Shown: positions 6,285 through 15,702, counted from the stretch's first letter. The stretch: DNA of 64,000 nucleotides from Comamonas sp. BIGb0152 (GCF_024809975.1 NZ_JANUDY010000014.1:28678-92677); one strand, 5' to 3'. The notes: generated from the sequence alone by a model not told the origin. Numbers and translations are program-made.

Positions 6285-8723
6285 ATGACACAACAAGCGC
6301 GTGCACCGTCACTGGCCGTGCGACTGCTGCTCGGGGTACTGGGGGCAGTGCTGGCCATCGCCGGCCTGGCCTTCTTGCTTGGCGGCGGCAAGCTCATCAG
6401 CCTGGGCGGCAGCTGGTACTTTTTGCTGGCAGGCCTGGGCCTGCTGCTGTCGGGCGTGCAGGTGCTGCGCGGCCGCCGCTCTGGCGCCTGGCTGTACCTG
6501 GCTACGTTTGCGGCCACGGTGCTGTGGGCCTTGGCGGAAGTGGGGCTGGACTACTGGAGCCTGGTCTCGCGCCTGCTGGCGATGACCTTTGGCGCCGCCG
6601 TGGTCAGCGCCTGCCTGCCGCTGCTGCAAGCTGGCAGCCCCCGCGCGCGCAATAGCAAAGGCCCGCTGGCTTTGGCAGGGGCGCTGCTGCTCGTGGGTCT
6701 GGTGAGCTTTGCCTCCATGTTCCAGATCCACCCCGAGGTGCAGAACCAGGCCGCCATCAGCCGCAAGCCGGTAGATGCCGCCAGCGTGCAAAAGGACTGG
6801 AGCCACTACGGCAACGGCAGCAACAACGACCGCTTTGCGGCGCTGGACCAGATCAATGTGGACAACGTCAACCAGCTGCAAGTGGCCTGGACCTTCCGCA
6901 CCGGCGATGTCCCCAAATCCACCGGCGCCGGTGCCGAGGACCAGACAACCCCCTTGCAAGTGGGTGACAAGGTCTTTGTCTGCACGCCCAGCAACAACGT
7001 GATTGCGCTGGATGCCGATACCGGCAAGCAGCTGTGGCGCCACGACACCAACTCGCATGTGGGTGGTGTCTGGGAACGCTGCCGGGGCCTGGCCTACTTT
7101 GACGCCAATGCGCCGCTGCCGGTGCCGCAGGTGGCGGGCTCGTCACCCGTGCAGCCCGTGGCTTTGCCCGCTGGCGACCAGTGCCAGCGCCGCATTGTGA
7201 TGAACACCATCGACGCGCGCCTGTTTGCGATCAATGCCGACAACGGCGAGCTCTGCGCCGGCTTTGGCAACCAGGGCATTGTGGATCTGAAGCAAGGCCT
7301 GGGCGCCATCGCCAACCCGGCCTACTACACCCTGACATCGGCCCCCACCGTGGCCGGCACCACCATCGTGGTGGGTGGCCGTGTGGCCGACAACGTCCAG
7401 GTCGACATGCCGGGCGGCGTGATCCGCGGCTTTGATGTGGTGACCGGCGCACAGCGCTGGGCCTTCGATGCGGGCTCCAACACGCCCAACGAGGTGCTGG
7501 CCCCCGGCGCCACCTACACCCGCTCGTCCGCCAATGTATGGGCCGGCACCACCTACGACCCCAGCTCCAACACCGTCTACCTGCCCATGGGCTCGCCCTC
7601 GGTCGATCTGTATGGCGTGCCCCGCTCCGCAGCCGATCTGAAGTACGGCGCCTCGGTCCTGGCGCTCGACGCCTCCAGCGGCCAGGAGAAATGGGTCTAC
7701 CAAACCGTGCACAACGACCTCTGGGATTTTGATATTCCGATGGCCCCCACCTTGATCGACTTTCCGAAGAAAGATGGCAGCAGCACGCCCGCACTGGTGG
7801 TGGGCACCAAGGCTGGCCAGATCTTTGTGCTGGACCGCCAAAGTGGCCAGCCGCTGACCCAGGTGGACGACGTGCCGGTCAAGCCCGCAGGCATTCCTGG
7901 CGAGAAATATGCCGCGACCCAGCGCGTGTCCGTCGGCATGCCGCAGATGGGCACCCAAACCCTGACCGAAGCGGACATGTGGGGCGCCACGCCGCTGGAC
8001 CAGCTGATCTGCCGCATCAAGTTCAAATCGATGCGCTATGAAGGCCTGTTCACCGCACCGTCTACCGATGTGTCGCTGAGCTTCCCCGGCTCGCTGGGCG
8101 GCATGAACTGGGGCGGTATCTCGGCCGACCCGAACAACCACCTGATCTTTGTCAACGACATGCGCCTGGGCCTGTGGGTGCAGATGATGCCGCAAAAGCC
8201 CAAGGCCGCGCTGTCCGATGGTGGCGAGCAGCCCAACACCGGCATGGGCCAGGTACCGCTGGGCGGCACGCCTTATGCCGTCATCAAGGACCGCTTTATG
8301 TCGCCGCTGGGCATCCCTTGCCAAAAGCCCCCTTTTGGCACGCTCTCGGCCATCGACATGAAGACCCAGCAAGTGGTTTGGCAAGTGCCCGTGGGCACCG
8401 TGCAGGACACCGGCCCCATGGGCATCAAGATGCGCATGCCCCTGCCCGTGGGCCTGCCCACCTTGGGCGGCAGCCTGGCCACCCAGGGCGGTCTGGTGTT
8501 CTTTGCCGGCACGCAGGATTACTACCTGCGCGCCTGGAACACAGCCAATGGCCAGGAGATCTGGAAAAGCCGCCTGCCCGTAGGCAGCCAGGGCGGCCCG
8601 ATGACCTACCAATCGCCCAAGACCGGCAAGCAGTATGTGCTGATCTCGGCCGGCGGCGCGCGCCAGTCGCCCGACCGTGGTGACTATGTGATTGCCTACG
8701 CCTTGCCCGGCAAGAGCCAGTAA
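6285..8723 (+). CDS. membrane-bound PQQ-dependent dehydrogenase (glucose/quinate/shikimate family)
   Basis: 812 residues, close to the roughly 800 of Gcd/QuiA. The first 150 residues form about five membrane helices, starting VRLLLGVLGAVLAIAGLAF and ending ALLLVGLVSFASMF. After that comes an eight-bladed PQQ beta-propeller in the periplasm, with repeated blade motifs such as VIALDADTGKQLWRHD, AINADNGELC, ALDASSGQEKWVYQT and AWNTANGQEIWKS. Such enzymes oxidise sugars or quinate/shikimate and pass electrons to ubiquinone. The substrate cannot be fixed from sequence. The ATG at 6285 follows GAGGAT. PQQ biosynthesis genes are not in the window. Confidence 0.9.
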   Translation: MTQQARAPSLAVRLLLGVLGAVLAIAGLAFLLGGGKLISLGGSWYFLLAGLGLLLSGVQVLRGRRSGAWLYLATFAATVLWALAEVGLDYWSLVSRLLAMTFGAAVVSACLPLLQAGSPRARNSKGPLALAGALLLVGLVSFASMFQIHPEVQNQAAISRKPVDAASVQKDWSHYGNGSNNDRFAALDQINVDNVNQLQVAWTFRTGDVPKSTGAGAEDQTTPLQVGDKVFVCTPSNNVIALDADTGKQLWRHDTNSHVGGVWERCRGLAYFDANAPLPVPQVAGSSPVQPVALPAGDQCQRRIVMNTIDARLFAINADNGELCAGFGNQGIVDLKQGLGAIANPAYYTLTSAPTVAGTTIVVGGRVADNVQVDMPGGVIRGFDVVTGAQRWAFDAGSNTPNEVLAPGATYTRSSANVWAGTTYDPSSNTVYLPMGSPSVDLYGVPRSAADLKYGASVLALDASSGQEKWVYQTVHNDLWDFDIPMAPTLIDFPKKDGSSTPALVVGTKAGQIFVLDRQSGQPLTQVDDVPVKPAGIPGEKYAATQRVSVGMPQMGTQTLTEADMWGATPLDQLICRIKFKSMRYEGLFTAPSTDVSLSFPGSLGGMNWGGISADPNNHLIFVNDMRLGLWVQMMPQKPKAALSDGGEQPNTGMGQVPLGGTPYAVIKDRFMSPLGIPCQKPPFGTLSAIDMKTQQVVWQVPVGTVQDTGPMGIKMRMPLPVGLPTLGGSLATQGGLVFFAGTQDYYLRAWNTANGQEIWKSRLPVGSQGGPMTYQSPKTGKQYVLISAGGARQSPDRGDYVIAYALPGKSQ

Positions 8724-8882
8724 GCCCGAACGGGTCGCAATGCCCGTTGACCCGCTCCGCGCCATGGCCCGCCTTTGCAGGCCATGGCTTTTTTGTGCCC
8801 GGCCCTTGGCGAGTTCCGCCAGGCCTGCAGCGCTGCGGCGCACATGGTACGCTTGCCCGCTTGTGTCCACGGAGATCCTGCA

Positions 8883-9551
8883 GTGAGCAAGCAGCAAGGC
8901 CAGCAAGAGCCAACCCCCCAAGACCCCGCCACATCGGCCGGCATGCGCCAGGCCCTGCTGGATGCGGGCAAGACCGAGTTTGCCAACTACGGCTATGACG
9001 GCGCCCGCCTGGAGCGCATTGCCGCCAAGGCCGGCTGCGCCAAGCGCATGCTGTACTACTATTTCGGCAACAAGAAGGATGTGTACCTGGCCGTTATCGA
9101 GCAAAGCTACACCGATATCCGGGCCTCCGAAGAAAGCCTGAACCTCGACGCTTTGGAGCCCTTGCAAGCCCTGCATGCGCTGGCCCAGAAAAGCTTTGAC
9201 TACCACGCCAACAACCAGGCCTTCACCCGCCTGGTGCTGCAGGAGAACTTTCAGGGCGGCGAAATGCTGGGCCAGATCTCCAACACCGAGCCCCTGCGGC
9301 GCGCGGCCCTCACCCCCCTGGAGCGCATCCTGGAACGCGGCGTGGCCCAGGGCCTGTTCAAGCCCGACATCACCGCCACCGATGTGCACTACCTGATCTC
9401 CGCGCTCAGCGGCTTTCGCATCGACCACGCCGCCACCTGGCGCAGCCTGCTGCAGGTCGATCTGCTCGGTGATGCGCTGCGAGAGCGCCATCTGCAGATG
9501 CTGCTGGACCAGGTGGATGCGCTGGTGTGTGTGCGGGCAGCGCAAGGCTGA
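8883..9551 (+). CDS. TetR family transcriptional regulator
   Basis: A 222-residue regulator. The TetR HTH covers GMRQALLDAGKTEFANYGYD followed by RLERIAAKAGCAKRMLYYYFGNKKDVYLAVIE, including the diagnostic YYYFGNKKDVY. The ligand-binding helical domain follows. The GTG at 8883 is the best start because GGAG lies 8 bases before it and the upstream in-frame residues look non-coding. It sits 159 bases after the quinoprotein dehydrogenase in the same direction and may control it, but this is inference. Confidence 0.88.
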   Translation: MSKQQGQQEPTPQDPATSAGMRQALLDAGKTEFANYGYDGARLERIAAKAGCAKRMLYYYFGNKKDVYLAVIEQSYTDIRASEESLNLDALEPLQALHALAQKSFDYHANNQAFTRLVLQENFQGGEMLGQISNTEPLRRAALTPLERILERGVAQGLFKPDITATDVHYLISALSGFRIDHAATWRSLLQVDLLGDALRERHLQMLLDQVDALVCVRAAQG

Positions 9552-9647
9552 AACGCAGCGAAGGAACACGGCCCGGCGCGCAGTGTTTCGAGTTCACACT
9601 GGCTTCATCCTCATCCTCATCCGCATGCGCGCTTTGATAATCCGCGC

Positions 9648-10154
9648 ATGCGCCCCGACAACCGCCCTCTATCGCCATGGCAGCATTTGAAAGTCATGGC
9701 CACCTTCTCGTTCATGCTGGCCTACGCCGCGGGTGTGTACTTCCATGCTGCCACCGCGTCACTTTCGGATGCCTACCAGCCAGGGCTGGATACCCTCAAA
9801 CGCTATGTGCAGCCGGGCATTGCCCTGTGGGTGCTGCCGCTGATCGCATACGGATGGAAGTCTGCTCACCTCGCCAAAGTCGCACAGCACTGCGCGTTGG
9901 GTGGCTTGGTTTGCTGCGCCTTGCTGTATGTCTTCTGTTCAGTCCACCAATCCACAGCGGGCATGTCCTGGGTCGCCCCTGCGGATCGCACGCTCGCCAG
10001 CACCGTTCACCGGTCGCTTTTCAGCCCCTCCTTTTCCGGCCGCTCTTTGGGCTCTATCACGGGCAGCACCATATTCGCAGCCATGGCGTGGGGGCTGAGC
10101 ATCCGGATCAACCGAATGTTCAAGCAGCGCCCATCCGGCACACCCAGCGACTAA
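9648..10154 (+). CDS. small predicted membrane protein, unrecognised
   Basis: 168 residues that I do not recognise. Hydrophobic segments at about 16-36 (VMATFSFMLAYAAGVYFHAA), 57-68 (IALWVLPLIAYG), 82-97 (ALGGLVCCALLYVFC) and about 135-150 suggest three or four membrane spans. There is no clear ribosome-binding site at 9648; an alternative start is the ATG at 9696. Codon use is less biased than in neighbouring genes, so it may be acquired or fast-evolving. The frame is open and unbroken on a strand with no better alternative, so I consider it probably real. Confidence 0.5.
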   Translation: MRPDNRPLSPWQHLKVMATFSFMLAYAAGVYFHAATASLSDAYQPGLDTLKRYVQPGIALWVLPLIAYGWKSAHLAKVAQHCALGGLVCCALLYVFCSVHQSTAGMSWVAPADRTLASTVHRSLFSPSFSGRSLGSITGSTIFAAMAWGLSIRINRMFKQRPSGTPSD

Positions 10155-10394
10155 ACGCATGAGCGTCTTGTCCGCTCTCATTGTTGGCAGAACTGGCGCT
10201 CCTATCGCATCGTTTGCCAAACCCTCGCAAAGCACGTGCAGCCGCATCCATGCCGGCGCCCCCATCCACTGCCTTTGCACCGGCCTCCGCTTTGACCAGT
10301 GCAAAAAACATTAGCTGCTTGCCGTCGCTCCTAGCGATGTCCCGGGGGTAAAGTTGGCATGGAACCCAACCACTGGTGCCAACGCAAGCAGGCA

Positions 10395-11765
10395 CTACTG
10401 CGGACGTTGACGCGGCACGACGCGTGTGGACAGGGCTGGTGACGTGTAGCTCGCATCAAAGCTGCAGCCCTTGCCGTAGGTCGCTTCCAGGGCCAGGCAG
10501 GCACTGGCGATACCGGAAGGCGTGGGCTTTGTGCCGGTGTTCACCCACTGCAGCAGCGCGTCCATCAGCGCGGGATAGCTGGGATCGCTGATGAAGCTGT
10601 GGGTGCCATTGGTCGTGAAGGTCTGCACCAGACGACCCCCACTGCCGCCTTCTTGCATCACCTCGCGGAAACGAGAATCGAGCTCCACAAACGCAGTCGG
10701 GTCACTGATCCATTTGGTGGACAGCACCGGCACAGGAATCTTGCCTACCGGATCGGTGTCGGTGGCGAACTTCTGGTAGGCGGCGGGATGGGCCTTGTAG
10801 CGCAGCACGCCTGCGTTCAAGGCCGCATCGTCGGCAGATCCGGTGTAGATGGCTCCTTCATTGCCAAAAGGGCTGTCGCCGCCGGTGCGCTTGGCCGAGA
10901 TATCCTGGAAATGCATGGTCGCCCAGTTCATGTGCGACTGGATGGCACTCTCAGGAATCTTGATCACATTGACGATGGTCTGGATTTTGGCCTTCTGCTC
11001 GGGTGTGCGCTCGGCAGCGGGCTTGTTGAGCGCCAGGCATTCGTTCACGCGCAGCGCCACATCCGCCTGCTTCATCGTGACATTGGCGGGCAGGCCGAGG
11101 TTGAGCGCGTAGGGCTGTTCGCTGGACCGTGGATGGTTGCCACACAGGTACTGGTAGACCACGCGCAGGTCGAGCCGGAAATCGTAGGAACGTGTGCCCC
11201 CGCCCAGCACGCCGCTGGTGAGCAAAACGCCATCGTAGGGACGCTCGCCCACGGTATCTGCCGTGAACATCTCCGCGCCCTTGGCTGCCACGCCAGCCCC
11301 CCATGACTGGCCATGCAAGATGGTCTTGCTGGGGATCGCCACATGCTTGCGGAAGATGCCGCGCAGACGTTCCGTGTCTTCGGCGGCGGCGCGCACTTCC
11401 ACCCCGCCCTGGCGGTAGGAGGAGCCCGCCCATGCGTAGCCTGACTTCACCATGATGGACCAGCGGGTCAGGTCTTCCATGGAGCGGTCCAGATCGGGGG
11501 CGGCGAGATCGGGGCCTCCATGCGCATGCATCACCAAGATGCCATTCCACTTCGCGGGCACTGCCATCATGTAGAACGCGCCCTTGGAGTCGCGGCCGGA
11601 CAGGCATTTCGCATCGCTGGGCACATCGGCAGGGCAGGTGGCCAACACCGGCGCCGCCTCGTCGGACGTGGAAGGCCCTCGCAACACCAAGGATCCGTCG
11701 CCGCAGCCGCTGAGCGCCAGCAGCGCCAGCAGGGGCAGGCCGAGTTTGGGAAAGTGTGATCGCAT
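10395..11765 (-). CDS. alpha/beta-hydrolase lipoprotein (probable secreted esterase)
   Basis: 456 residues. The N-terminal lipoprotein signal ends LLALLALSGC, with the lipobox cysteine at about residue 20, so the protein is anchored on the outer membrane or periplasmic face. The nucleophile elbow HGQSWGAG fits GxSxG. A C-terminal NGTHSF supplies a likely catalytic histidine, with an Asp candidate in the preceding STKWISD strand. I do not recognise the precise family. GGAG lies 8 bases upstream of the ATG at 11765, which beats the in-frame start at 11810. It is divergent from a LysR regulator and a Bug receptor, which suggests ester cleavage followed by uptake of the acid (inference). Confidence 0.75.
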   Translation of the reverse strand: MRSHFPKLGLPLLALLALSGCGDGSLVLRGPSTSDEAAPVLATCPADVPSDAKCLSGRDSKGAFYMMAVPAKWNGILVMHAHGGPDLAAPDLDRSMEDLTRWSIMVKSGYAWAGSSYRQGGVEVRAAAEDTERLRGIFRKHVAIPSKTILHGQSWGAGVAAKGAEMFTADTVGERPYDGVLLTSGVLGGGTRSYDFRLDLRVVYQYLCGNHPRSSEQPYALNLGLPANVTMKQADVALRVNECLALNKPAAERTPEQKAKIQTIVNVIKIPESAIQSHMNWATMHFQDISAKRTGGDSPFGNEGAIYTGSADDAALNAGVLRYKAHPAAYQKFATDTDPVGKIPVPVLSTKWISDPTAFVELDSRFREVMQEGGSGGRLVQTFTTNGTHSFISDPSYPALMDALLQWVNTGTKPTPSGIASACLALEATYGKGCSFDASYTSPALSTRVVPRQRPQ

Positions 11766-11865
11766 GGGTTGTCTCCTATCAAGCGTTTTTATGGGTGAGG
11801 CTCTCCGCAAGGCTGGCGGACCAGCGGTAGGTTTGCGAGGGCTTCCCTATTCTTGGTCGGCTTGC

Positions 11866-11875
11866 GAAATATTTC
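11866..11875. promoter_or_regulatory. palindrome in the hydrolase/LysR divergent promoter
   Basis: GAAATATTTC is a perfect 10-base palindrome, within the near-symmetric TTGCGAAATATTTCAAAG, in the AT-rich 149-base gap between the divergent hydrolase and LysR genes. It is a candidate operator of the LysR protein; no binding data exist here. Confidence 0.35.
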
Positions 11876-11914
11876 AAAGATTTCTAAGATATCAACTGCA
11901 TACTTTTTAAATAT

Positions 11915-12832
11915 ATGGAATTGCGTCATCTCCGGTATTTTCTTGCGGTGGCCGAATGCGGCCATATCACGCGTGCCGCAGAGCGCCTGGGCATCCAGCA
12001 GCCGCCGTTGTCGCAGCAGATTTTGGCGCTGGAGAATGAGCTGGGCAGTGCGCTGTTTCGTCGCCATCCCAAAGGCGTGGATCTCACCGATCTGGGCCAT
12101 GAGTTGCGCGCCGAAGCCGAGCGGCTGCTGGGCGACTTTGGCGCCATGCAGCAGCGCATCGAGGCTTTTGCGCGTGGTGAGCGGGGCCATCTGCGCATAG
12201 GATTCACCAGCTCGGCCGCGGCCCATGCCTTCACCCCGGAAGTGCTGCGCACCTGCCGCAAATCGCACCCCGACATCCTGCTGAGCGTCAGCGAGAACAA
12301 CGCCGCTGAGATCACCGAAGCCGTCGCTGCGCAACGTCTGCATTGCGGATTTTTGCGCGTGCCGGTGGCTCACCCCGATGGATTGGCGTTCGAGCCCCTG
12401 CTCCAGGAAGAAGCGCTGCTGGCCATTCCGGTGGACCATCGATTGGCGCACAACAGCACCCAGCCCGTCATGCTCGATGAGCTCGATGGCGAGAAACTGG
12501 TGCTGGTGCGCAGGCCTGGTGCGCCGGGCCTGTATGCCAATCTGCTGGCACTGTGTGCGCAACGCCATGTCCATGTGGAAGTGGCCGCCGAAGTCGAGCG
12601 CATGATGACCAATGTGAACCTGGTTGCGGCAGGCGTGGGCTTGTCCATTGTTCCGGCGTCGATCAAAGGATCGCATCGCCATGCCGTGGTGTATCGCTCG
12701 CTCGATCCGTCCCTCGATCTATGGGCGCCGTTGACTTTGGTGTACCGCGCGCATGACTGCGATGGCCCTCTAGGAACGGTGATCGCCTTGGCCAAGAAGC
12801 TGGCCAAGCGCCATGGTTCCAAAAGCAGGTAA
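11915..12832 (+). CDS. LysR family transcriptional regulator
   Basis: 305 residues. The N-terminal HTH is MELRHLRYFLAVAECGHITR followed by AAERLGIQQPPLSQQILALE, the BenM/CatM-like form with QPPLSQQI. The effector domain begins LRIGFTSSAAAHAFTPEVLR. It is transcribed away from the esterase lipoprotein gene and stops 4 bases before the Bug receptor gene. It therefore probably regulates both the esterase and the receptor in response to the captured compound. Confidence 0.92.
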   Translation: MELRHLRYFLAVAECGHITRAAERLGIQQPPLSQQILALENELGSALFRRHPKGVDLTDLGHELRAEAERLLGDFGAMQQRIEAFARGERGHLRIGFTSSAAAHAFTPEVLRTCRKSHPDILLSVSENNAAEITEAVAAQRLHCGFLRVPVAHPDGLAFEPLLQEEALLAIPVDHRLAHNSTQPVMLDELDGEKLVLVRRPGAPGLYANLLALCAQRHVHVEVAAEVERMMTNVNLVAAGVGLSIVPASIKGSHRHAVVYRSLDPSLDLWAPLTLVYRAHDCDGPLGTVIALAKKLAKRHGSKSR

Positions 12833-12836
12833 ACCT

Positions 12837-13829
12837 ATGTCCGAATGGCACAAGCTGATCCCGGCAAACGCCCAACGATGGTCGCGAAGGGACATGCTCC
12901 TGAGCGGCTTGATGGGCGCATCGCTTGTGATCCCGGAAGGACAGGCCGCCCCGAGAAGGCCAGGCGCTGGTCTCAAGATTCTGGTGGCCTATCCACCCGG
13001 CGGTGTGAGCGATCTGGTGGCGCGCGCCTTGGCCAAAGAGATGTTCAATCAGCGCAAGGTGCCGGTGATCGTCGAGAACCGGCCCGGAGCGAGTGGGACC
13101 TTGGCGCTGGAACTCTTGCAACGCAGTCCGCCCGATGGCCAAACACTGGTCTTAACCGCCGCCGCTGCAGTGGGCCTGGTGCGCCACGCAGCTGCGCGGC
13201 GTGACCCAACTTCAGCGGCCACCGCGCCATTGCCGGTGCAGCCCGTGGCGGGTGTCATGCGCACGCCGCTGCTCTTGGTGGGCACCTCCGCGCTCGAAGC
13301 AGCTACTTTCGCCGACATGATCGAAGAGGCGCGCAAGCACCCTGGCATGCTGCGCTGGGCGACGACAGGCGAAGGCACAACGGGGCACACCGTGCTGCAA
13401 CGCGTGAGCCAACGCGCGGGCGTGCGCATCACCCATGTTCCGTACAAGGGGGGCGGGCAGCAATTGACGGATGCGCTCGGTGGCCACTTCGAGCTATTGT
13501 CGACCAACGTCGCACCGAGCCAGCTCAGCGCCTTGCGTGACGGGCGCTTCAAGGCCTTGGCGGTAGGTGCACCGCTGCGACTGCCCGTGCTCCCAGAGGT
13601 GCCGACCCTCGCTGAACTGGGTTACCCATCCGCGAACCTGGATTCCTTGTTCGGGCTCTTCGCCCCTCCGGGCACGCCCTCCCAGGTGGTGGTGCGTCTG
13701 CACGCGTTGATCGAGCAAGCCCTTCGCTCGCCATCGATTCGCAATCCCCTACTCGATGCCAACAACCAGCCCTACGAGGGCTCCATGCAGGACTTTGCAC
13801 TGCAGGTGCAGCACGAAACCGATCGTTGA
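12837..13829 (+). CDS. Bug family periplasmic solute-binding protein, second copy
   Basis: 330 residues from the ATG at 12837. The N-terminus has a twin-arginine-like signal, SRRDMLLSGLMGASL. The body shows Bug signatures ILVAYPPGGVSDLVARAL, VIVENRPGASGTL and ITHVPYKGGGQQLTDAL. It starts four bases after the LysR stop and no TctAB genes accompany it. In the mature part it is recognisably a paralogue of the receptor at 2285-3271, but not close. A TAT signal is unusual for this family and would imply export of a folded protein. Confidence 0.88.
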   Translation: MSEWHKLIPANAQRWSRRDMLLSGLMGASLVIPEGQAAPRRPGAGLKILVAYPPGGVSDLVARALAKEMFNQRKVPVIVENRPGASGTLALELLQRSPPDGQTLVLTAAAAVGLVRHAAARRDPTSAATAPLPVQPVAGVMRTPLLLVGTSALEAATFADMIEEARKHPGMLRWATTGEGTTGHTVLQRVSQRAGVRITHVPYKGGGQQLTDALGGHFELLSTNVAPSQLSALRDGRFKALAVGAPLRLPVLPEVPTLAELGYPSANLDSLFGLFAPPGTPSQVVVRLHALIEQALRSPSIRNPLLDANNQPYEGSMQDFALQVQHETDR

Positions 13830-14106
13830 TCCAAGCAGCTTTTCATTAAGGGTTGAGATCAGTGTGAAGGCGTTTGGGGGTAGCACATCCCTCGGCGCAC
13901 CTCTAAAAAAGGCGTGCTTCTACAACAAACTCCCGCCCTTTCCCATCTGCGTTTTCCCCAGGTCCGCACAAATTAGAACGAGTGTGCTTTTTTTGCTGAA
14001 ATTCAGCGCTTACCCTGTCGACATGGCCTGTCGGTCTTCCTATGCTCTGTCCTGAGACAAGCCAGATTTGACGATCGTTCAAACAGCAACCCAAGGAGAC
14101 AAAGCA

Positions 14107-14832
14107 ATGAAACAAGCCAAAAAATGGATGTGGCTGGCGGCCACCGCCTTGCTCGCAAGCAGCGCCTACGCACAAAAGGCGGGCGACTGGGTGATAGGCG
14201 GCGGAGCGCTCAACTATTCGCCCCAGGACAAGAGCAAGCCGCTGACCTTCACGGAGCCCTTTGAGCGACAGATTCCTAACTCGGGTGCTGATCTCAAGAG
14301 CGCCACGACCTTGGGCTTGAACGTGCACTACTTCCTGACCGACAACTGGGCCGTGGAAGGCGTGCTGGGCATTCCGCCACGCCTCAAGCTCAACGGCGCC
14401 GGTTCCTTGGCCCCCATTGGTGAGCTGGGCAATGCGCGCCTGTATGCACCTTCGTTGCTGGGCAAGTATTTCTTTGGCAATGCTGATGACAAGTTCCGCG
14501 TCTCGCTGGGCCTGGGCGTGACCTATTCGCAGTTCCGCAATGTGCGGCTGAGCAGCGGTCTGCAAAACAGCCTGGGCCAATTCATCGGTGCGCCTCCCGG
14601 CGCCTCCAAAACCACCGCCAAGATCGACAGCCAGTGGGCGCCGGTCTTCAACATTGGTGCCAACTACGCCATCGACAAGAACTGGGGCGTGACCTTCTCG
14701 GTGTCCTATGTGCCGATGAAGACCGATGCCAAGCTGACCACCACGGTCAATGGCAAAAAGGTGGCGAGCTCGCAGACCCGCCTGACCTTGGACCCGATCA
14801 TTCCTTTCGTCTACGTGACCTACAAGTTCTGA
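14107..14832 (+). CDS. ompW: OmpW family outer-membrane protein
   Basis: A 241-residue outer-membrane beta-barrel. The signal peptide KWMWLAATALLASSAYAQ ends at AYA. Barrel strands include WVIGGGALNYSPQD and LGLNVHYFLTDNWAVEGVLG, and the C-terminal aromatic FVYVTYKF is what the BAM complex needs. OmpW proteins form narrow hydrophobic channels for small apolar molecules and respond to stress. AAGGAG upstream supports the ATG at 14107 over the one at 14068. A terminator follows about 100 bases later. Confidence 0.9.
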   Translation: MKQAKKWMWLAATALLASSAYAQKAGDWVIGGGALNYSPQDKSKPLTFTEPFERQIPNSGADLKSATTLGLNVHYFLTDNWAVEGVLGIPPRLKLNGAGSLAPIGELGNARLYAPSLLGKYFFGNADDKFRVSLGLGVTYSQFRNVRLSSGLQNSLGQFIGAPPGASKTTAKIDSQWAPVFNIGANYAIDKNWGVTFSVSYVPMKTDAKLTTTVNGKKVASSQTRLTLDPIIPFVYVTYKF

Positions 14833-14935
14833 ATCTTCAGTGAGGAGAAGCCGGCAGCGCATGCGCTGCTCTCAACAAGTGGCCTGCATTCCCTGAACGC
14901 CACAGTCTGCGGTGGCTCCAAGCCATCTTTTGCCA

Positions 14936-14961
14936 CCCTGCTGCAAAGCAGGGTTTTTTTT
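14936..14961 (+). terminator. Rho-independent terminator downstream of ompW
   Basis: Stem CCCTGCT/AGCAGGG with a GCAA loop, followed by eight T residues (14954-14961). It ends the ompW transcript. Confidence 0.85.
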
Positions 14962-15048
14962 GCCCGCACGCGGCGCCCTTGGCATCTCCGCCTGCTCGGC
15001 CCACAATGGCGCAGGCAGACCCGCCTGAACCCAACTGTTGGAGACCCT

Positions 15049-15633
15049 ATGCCGGCCAAGAAAATCCTGATGATCTGTGGTGACTACTGCGAGGACTACG
15101 AAACCATGGTGCCCTTCCAGACCTTGCTGGCCGTGGGCCACCAGGTGCATGCGGTCTGCCCGGACAAAAAAGCTGGCGACCATATCAAGACGGCGATCCA
15201 TGACTTTGAAGGCGCGCAGACCTACAGCGAAAAGCCCGGCCACAACTTCACATTGAACGCGAGCTTTGCCGACATCAAAGCGGAGGACTATGACGCGCTG
15301 GTCATCCCCGGCGGGCGCGGCCCCGAGTACCTGCGCAACAACGAAGCGGTGCTGGCCGCCGTGCGCCACTTCTTCACGGCCAACAAACCCGTCGCAGCGG
15401 TATGCCACGGCGCGCAGCTGCTGGCGGGTGCCGGTGTGCTCCAAGGGCGGACCTGCTCGGCCTACCCGGCCTGCAAGGCCGAGGTGGTACTGGCCGGCGG
15501 CACCTATGCAGATATTGCCGTGGACCAGGCCTACACCGATGGCAACCTGGTGAGCGCTCCCGCCTGGCCTGCCCACCCGCAGTGGCTGGCGCAGTTTCTG
15601 GCCTTGCTGGGCACCCGCATCCAACACAGCTAA
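15049..15633 (+). CDS. DJ-1/PfpI superfamily protein
   Basis: 194 residues. The class I glutamine-amidotransferase-like fold is evident from KKILMICGDYCEDYE (acidic residue near 16-18), YDALVIPGGRGPEYL and the nucleophile elbow AVCHGAQLLA with C119-H120. These residues define DJ-1/PfpI enzymes, which include glyoxalase III, deglycase-like and chaperone members; the exact activity is unclear. Its own start follows a GGAG-containing leader after the ompW terminator, so it is a separate unit. No signal peptide: cytoplasmic. Confidence 0.88.
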   Translation: MPAKKILMICGDYCEDYETMVPFQTLLAVGHQVHAVCPDKKAGDHIKTAIHDFEGAQTYSEKPGHNFTLNASFADIKAEDYDALVIPGGRGPEYLRNNEAVLAAVRHFFTANKPVAAVCHGAQLLAGAGVLQGRTCSAYPACKAEVVLAGGTYADIAVDQAYTDGNLVSAPAWPAHPQWLAQFLALLGTRIQHS

Positions 15634-15702
15634 ACCGTCCGCGCGGTGGCAAGTGCTGACCCGCCTGCAAGCCCTTGCCATCGCTGCTACCATCGCAGCC
15701 CC

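Noticed and set aside
7143..9569. 808-codon minus-strand frame opposite the quinoprotein and TetR genes
   Set aside because: Low-complexity Gly/Ala/His-rich shadow of two well-supported genes.
10155..10394. Minus-strand 91-codon frame (10120-10395) beside the hydrolase gene
   Set aside because: No ribosome-binding site, no family resemblance, and it overlaps the small membrane-protein gene. I treat 10155-10394 as intergenic.
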